64,000 bases of DNA, taken from Microbulbifer bruguierae (GTDB taxonomy: Bacteria; Pseudomonadota; Gammaproteobacteria; Pseudomonadales; Cellvibrionaceae). This document shows, piece after piece, positions 61,461 to 64,000 of the stretch. Where the stretch lies: the NCBI RefSeq assembly GCF_029869925.1, contig NZ_CP118605.1:992001-1056000 (forward strand), in the 5' to 3' direction. The notes beneath the pieces are model-generated. The model did no database searches, was not told the DNA's origin, and was given only the letters and a program-made list of their open reading frames with translations. Each line of letters starts with the position of its first letter. The stretch's first letter is position 1. The position numbers were made by a program, and so were the translations under genes.

Positions 61461-62837
61461 ATGTCCTCCGAATTGTCCGAAAAACCGGTGAAAAAGCTCT
61501 TTATCAAGACCCACGGTTGCCAGATGAATGAATACGATTCTGCGCGTATGCGGGACCTGCTGGGCGAATCCCACCAGATGGTGCCTACGGACGATCCGGA
61601 AGAAGCCGATGTCCTGCTGGTGAACACCTGTTCTATCCGGGAGAAAGCACAGGAAAAATTATTCCACCAACTGGGCCGTTGGAAGCACCTGAAGGAAAAA
61701 AATCCTGAACTGGTGATCGGTGTCGGCGGTTGTGTCGCCAGCCAGGAGGGTGAAGCCATTGCCAAGCGCGCACCCTATGTCGACCTGGTATTCGGCCCCC
61801 AGACCCTGCACCGTCTGCCGGAGATGATGGAGACCAGGAAGCAGCAAAGTGGCGCCATCGTGGTGGACGTATCCTTCCCGGAGATCGAAAAATTCGACCG
61901 CCTGCCGCAGCCGGAAGCCGACGGCGTCAGCGCGTTCGTCTCCATCATGGAAGGCTGCTCCAAGTACTGCACCTTCTGTGTGGTGCCTTATACCCGCGGA
62001 GAGGAAGTCAGCCGCCCGGTGGCGGATGTGCTGGAAGAGGTGGCGCACCTGGCGGGCCAGGGCGTGCGGGAAGTGAACCTGCTGGGTCAGAACGTAAACG
62101 CCTATCGCGCGGAAGGCGAAGACGGCCAGGTGGCGGATTTCGCCGAGCTGATCACCTATGTGGCCGCCATCGACGGTATCGACCGTATCCGCTACACCAC
62201 CTCCCACCCGGTAGAATTTTCCGATGCACTGATCGATGTGTACGCCGAGGTTCCAGAGCTGGTCAACCACCTGCACCTGCCGGTACAGAGCGGTTCCGAC
62301 CGTATTCTGATGGCGATGAAGCGCGGCCATACCGCACTGGAGTACAAGTCCAAGATCCGCCGACTTAAGACAATCCGCCCGGATATCTGCCTGTCTTCAG
62401 ACTTCATTGTGGGCTTCCCTGGCGAAACCGAACGCGACTTCGAAGCCACCATGAAACTGATTCAGGATGTGGGCTTTGACATCTCCTTTAGCTTTATCTA
62501 TTCCCCGCGGCCGGGCACACCCGCTGCAGACCTTCCCGATGACACGCCGGAAGAACTCAAGAAGCAGCGCCTGCAGTTGCTGCAGCACCGTATCAACCAG
62601 CAGGCCGCAGAGATCGCTCGCCGCATGGTCGGCAATGTGGAGCGGGTACTGGTCAGCGGTGTATCCAAAAAAGACCCGGGGCAATTGCAGGGCCGCACCG
62701 AGAACAACCGGGTGGTGAACTTCCGCTGCGACCAGATGGAATTGATCGGCAAGTTTGCGGATGTGTTGATTGAGGAAGCGCTTCCTAACTCCCTCCGGGG
62801 GACTTTGGTGGCCTCTGAGCTGGATGTGGGCCGCTGA
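61461..62837 (+). CDS. miaB: tRNA-2-methylthio-N6-dimethylallyladenosine synthase
   Basis: MiaB is a radical-SAM methylthiotransferase acting on A37 of tRNAs. The 458-residue protein has an N-terminal MTTase domain with cluster cysteines at 20, 57 and 91 ([24 protein letters not shown]), the radical SAM motif C166xxxC170xxC173 ([17 protein letters not shown]) and a C-terminal TRAM domain. It heads the usual miaB-phoH(ybeZ)-ybeY series, whose next member follows. Confidence 0.97.
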   Translation: MSSELSEKPVKKLFIKTHGCQMNEYDSARMRDLLGESHQMVPTDDPEEADVLLVNTCSIREKAQEKLFHQLGRWKHLKEKNPELVIGVGGCVASQEGEAIAKRAPYVDLVFGPQTLHRLPEMMETRKQQSGAIVVDVSFPEIEKFDRLPQPEADGVSAFVSIMEGCSKYCTFCVVPYTRGEEVSRPVADVLEEVAHLAGQGVREVNLLGQNVNAYRAEGEDGQVADFAELITYVAAIDGIDRIRYTTSHPVEFSDALIDVYAEVPELVNHLHLPVQSGSDRILMAMKRGHTALEYKSKIRRLKTIRPDICLSSDFIVGFPGETERDFEATMKLIQDVGFDISFSFIYSPRPGTPAADLPDDTPEELKKQRLQLLQHRINQQAAEIARRMVGNVERVLVSGVSKKDPGQLQGRTENNRVVNFRCDQMELIGKFADVLIEEALPNSLRGTLVASELDVGR

Positions 62838-63165
62838 GCTGATTTTCGCCTGCAGGCAAGCTCCTACGGGGCATTGTTGCTGGCAGTCACCTGTTGGGCA
62901 CGCTGCGCTTTGCCCAATCTACGGCCTACGGTACGGAGTGAGGGCATCTGTAGGTTGGGGCAAAGAAGCGCTGCGACGTGCCCAGCGCGCTGCAGGAGAC
63001 AGAAAGCCCGGCTGACAAGTCAGTGACCGCAAACTGTCATACCCCCTTGTTATAAGGCCTATCGCCAGTTAGAACCGATTCGTCACAATCCAGTCTTTCC
63101 CATACAAGGGAAATGGGTATAACCTACAGACTGAACCCCCGGACAAAAGGTGCACGGAAACCAAT
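62838..63165. other. 328-base miaB/phoH intergenic region
   Basis: It is unusually long for this normally tight operon. It contains the inverted repeat listed separately and, at about 62850-62872, a GCCTGCAGGC palindrome followed by AAGCTCCTACGGGG, which resembles REP-type sequences of pseudomonads. No gene is seen. Confidence 0.5.
62895..62983. repeat. Imperfect inverted repeat (REP/MITE-like)
   Basis: GGGCACGCTGCGCTTTGCCC plus AATCTACG (62896-62922) pairs with a GTAGGTTGGGGCAAAG...CTGCGACGTGCCC arm (62950-62983), with a few insertions in the right arm. This is the pattern of the common extragenic 'TAGGTTGGGCAAAGCGCAGCGTGCCCA' class of repeats found in many proteobacteria. It has been inserted between miaB and phoH. 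Confidence 0.65.
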
Positions 63166-64000
63166 TTGGAAACACAAGCCCTCGCTCACAGCATTACTCT
63201 TGAGCCCAACGACGCCCGCCGCCTGGCCAACCTCTGTGGCCAATTCGACCAACACCTGCGCCAGATTGAACAGCGATTGGATATCGAAATCCGCAATCGC
63301 GGCAATCAGTTTGCCTTTTACGGCGATGCCAAGTCCGCCCGCGTTGCCGGCGAGATTCTGAGCAACCTGTATAAAGAGACTGGAGCCTCGGGCAACCTGA
63401 CCCCGGACGAGATTCACCTCGCCCTGCAGCAGTCCGGTGTCGATGAGCTGGCAAGCGGTAGCGAGAGCGGCGGTGCAGCTGAGGACCAAGTGGTCCTGAT
63501 CCGCACCAAAAAGTGTTCCGTACGCCCCCGCGGCATCAACCAGCGCAAATACGTGCGCGCCGTGCAGTCTAACGATATCAACTTCGGCATCGGCCCCGCC
63601 GGTACCGGCAAAACCTATCTGGCCGTTGCCTGTGCCGTGGAAGCTCTGCTGAAAGATTCCGTGGAGCGCATCCTGCTGGTGCGCCCGGCGGTAGAGGCCG
63701 GCGAAAAACTGGGCTTCCTGCCCGGTGATCTCAGCCAGAAAGTCGACCCTTACCTGCGCCCCCTTTACGATGCCTTATATGAAATGCTCGGGTTTGAAAC
63801 CGTGGGCAAACTCATCGAACGCAACGTGATCGAAGTTGCCCCGCTGGCCTATATGCGCGGTCGCACCCTGAATAACGCCTTCGTGATTCTCGATGAGAGC
63901 CAGAACACCACCCGCGAGCAAATGAAGATGTTCCTGACCCGCATCGGTTTCGGCTCCACTGCAGTCATCACCGGCGACCCCAGTCAAATCGACCTGCCCC
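63166..64000 (+). CDS. ybeZ: PhoH-family ATPase YbeZ (cut by window end)
   Basis: This is the N-terminal 278 codons of a PhoH/YbeZ ATPase that works with the ribosome-maturation nuclease YbeY. An N-terminal KH-like part (about 10-110) precedes the PhoH domain with Walker A GPAGTGKTYLAVA (about 144-156), RPAVEAGEKLGFLPGD and Walker B AFVILDESQNTT. The best start is a TTG at 63166, with ACGGAAA upstream; no ATG is in frame near the expected N-terminus. It lies downstream of miaB as in other gammaproteobacteria. Confidence 0.93.
   Translation, partial: METQALAHSITLEPNDARRLANLCGQFDQHLRQIEQRLDIEIRNRGNQFAFYGDAKSARVAGEILSNLYKETGASGNLTPDEIHLALQQSGVDELASGSESGGAAEDQVVLIRTKKCSVRPRGINQRKYVRAVQSNDINFGIGPAGTGKTYLAVACAVEALLKDSVERILLVRPAVEAGEKLGFLPGDLSQKVDPYLRPLYDALYEMLGFETVGKLIERNVIEVAPLAYMRGRTLNNAFVILDESQNTTREQMKMFLTRIGFGSTAVITGDPSQIDLP

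Noticed and set aside
1..64000. tRNA, rRNA, CRISPR arrays, insertion sequences or integrase genes
   Set aside because: None was found on reading both strands; the island at 48-58.5 kb therefore has no visible integration machinery or tRNA attachment site.

Overview
The window is a chromosomal segment from a fairly GC-rich gammaproteobacterium, most likely a marine Microbulbifer/Cellvibrionales-type organism. I base this on gene order and gene content (pepA-holC-hypothetical-valS, dinG-yqcC, the DUF1820/miaB/phoH group, a chitobiase-type GH20 lipoprotein, TonB receptors, and the ATP-grasp / transglutaminase-7TM / retropepsin cluster), not on any database search. No rRNA, tRNA, CRISPR array, insertion sequence or prophage was recognised.

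Layout. 1-8 kb: the end of a sensor histidine kinase, an SRPBCC protein, a DUF885 lipoprotein, a LysR regulator divergent from an FMN reductase, then a minus-strand run of GMC oxidoreductase, rlmA, tadA and a small K+ channel. 8-11 kb: a large GH20 hexosaminidase lipoprotein. 11-21 kb: housekeeping genes, with lptG/lptF (LPS export) back to back with pepA-holC-unknown-valS. 21-29 kb: a minus-strand group in which a retropepsin-like lipoprotein, a transglutaminase-7TM protein and an ATP-grasp ligase-like protein precede a TonB receptor and a secreted beta-helix protein. 29-38 kb: dinG-yqcC, an acyltransferase, nhaC, DUF3549, a tiny Cys-rich lipoprotein and pgi. 38-42 kb: a sugar-acid catabolic group (SDR, IlvD/Edd-type dehydratase, KDPGal-type aldolase). 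42-48 kb: slipin/NfeD, an orphan TonB-like protein, and an OlsF-like acyltransferase fusion coupled to an LpxH-like phosphatase. 58.5-64 kb: a vWA/coiled-coil membrane pair, DUF1820, miaB and phoH (cut by the window end).

The stretch of most interest is the AT-rich accessory island at about 48.0-58.5 kb. It encodes a HlyD/CvaA-type adaptor and a C39-peptidase ABC exporter (translationally coupled), then a 77-residue precursor with a textbook double-glycine leader and a Gly/Tyr-rich core. These are followed by a stand-alone C39 domain whose catalytic Cys is Asn, a GT4 glycosyltransferase coupled to it, an FkbM methyltransferase interrupted by an in-frame TAA, a GT1-type glycosyltransferase, a GT25-type glycosyltransferase and a degenerate CPBP/Abi membrane protein. 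The simplest reading is a Gram-negative secreted peptide (microcin-like RiPP) that may be glycosylated. The inactive C39 domain could be a leader-binding adaptor and the CPBP protein a candidate immunity factor. Leader and exporter are seen directly; modification and immunity are inference.

Limits: functions come from motif recognition by eye, start codons were chosen from visible ribosome-binding sites, and no similarity search or structure prediction could be run.
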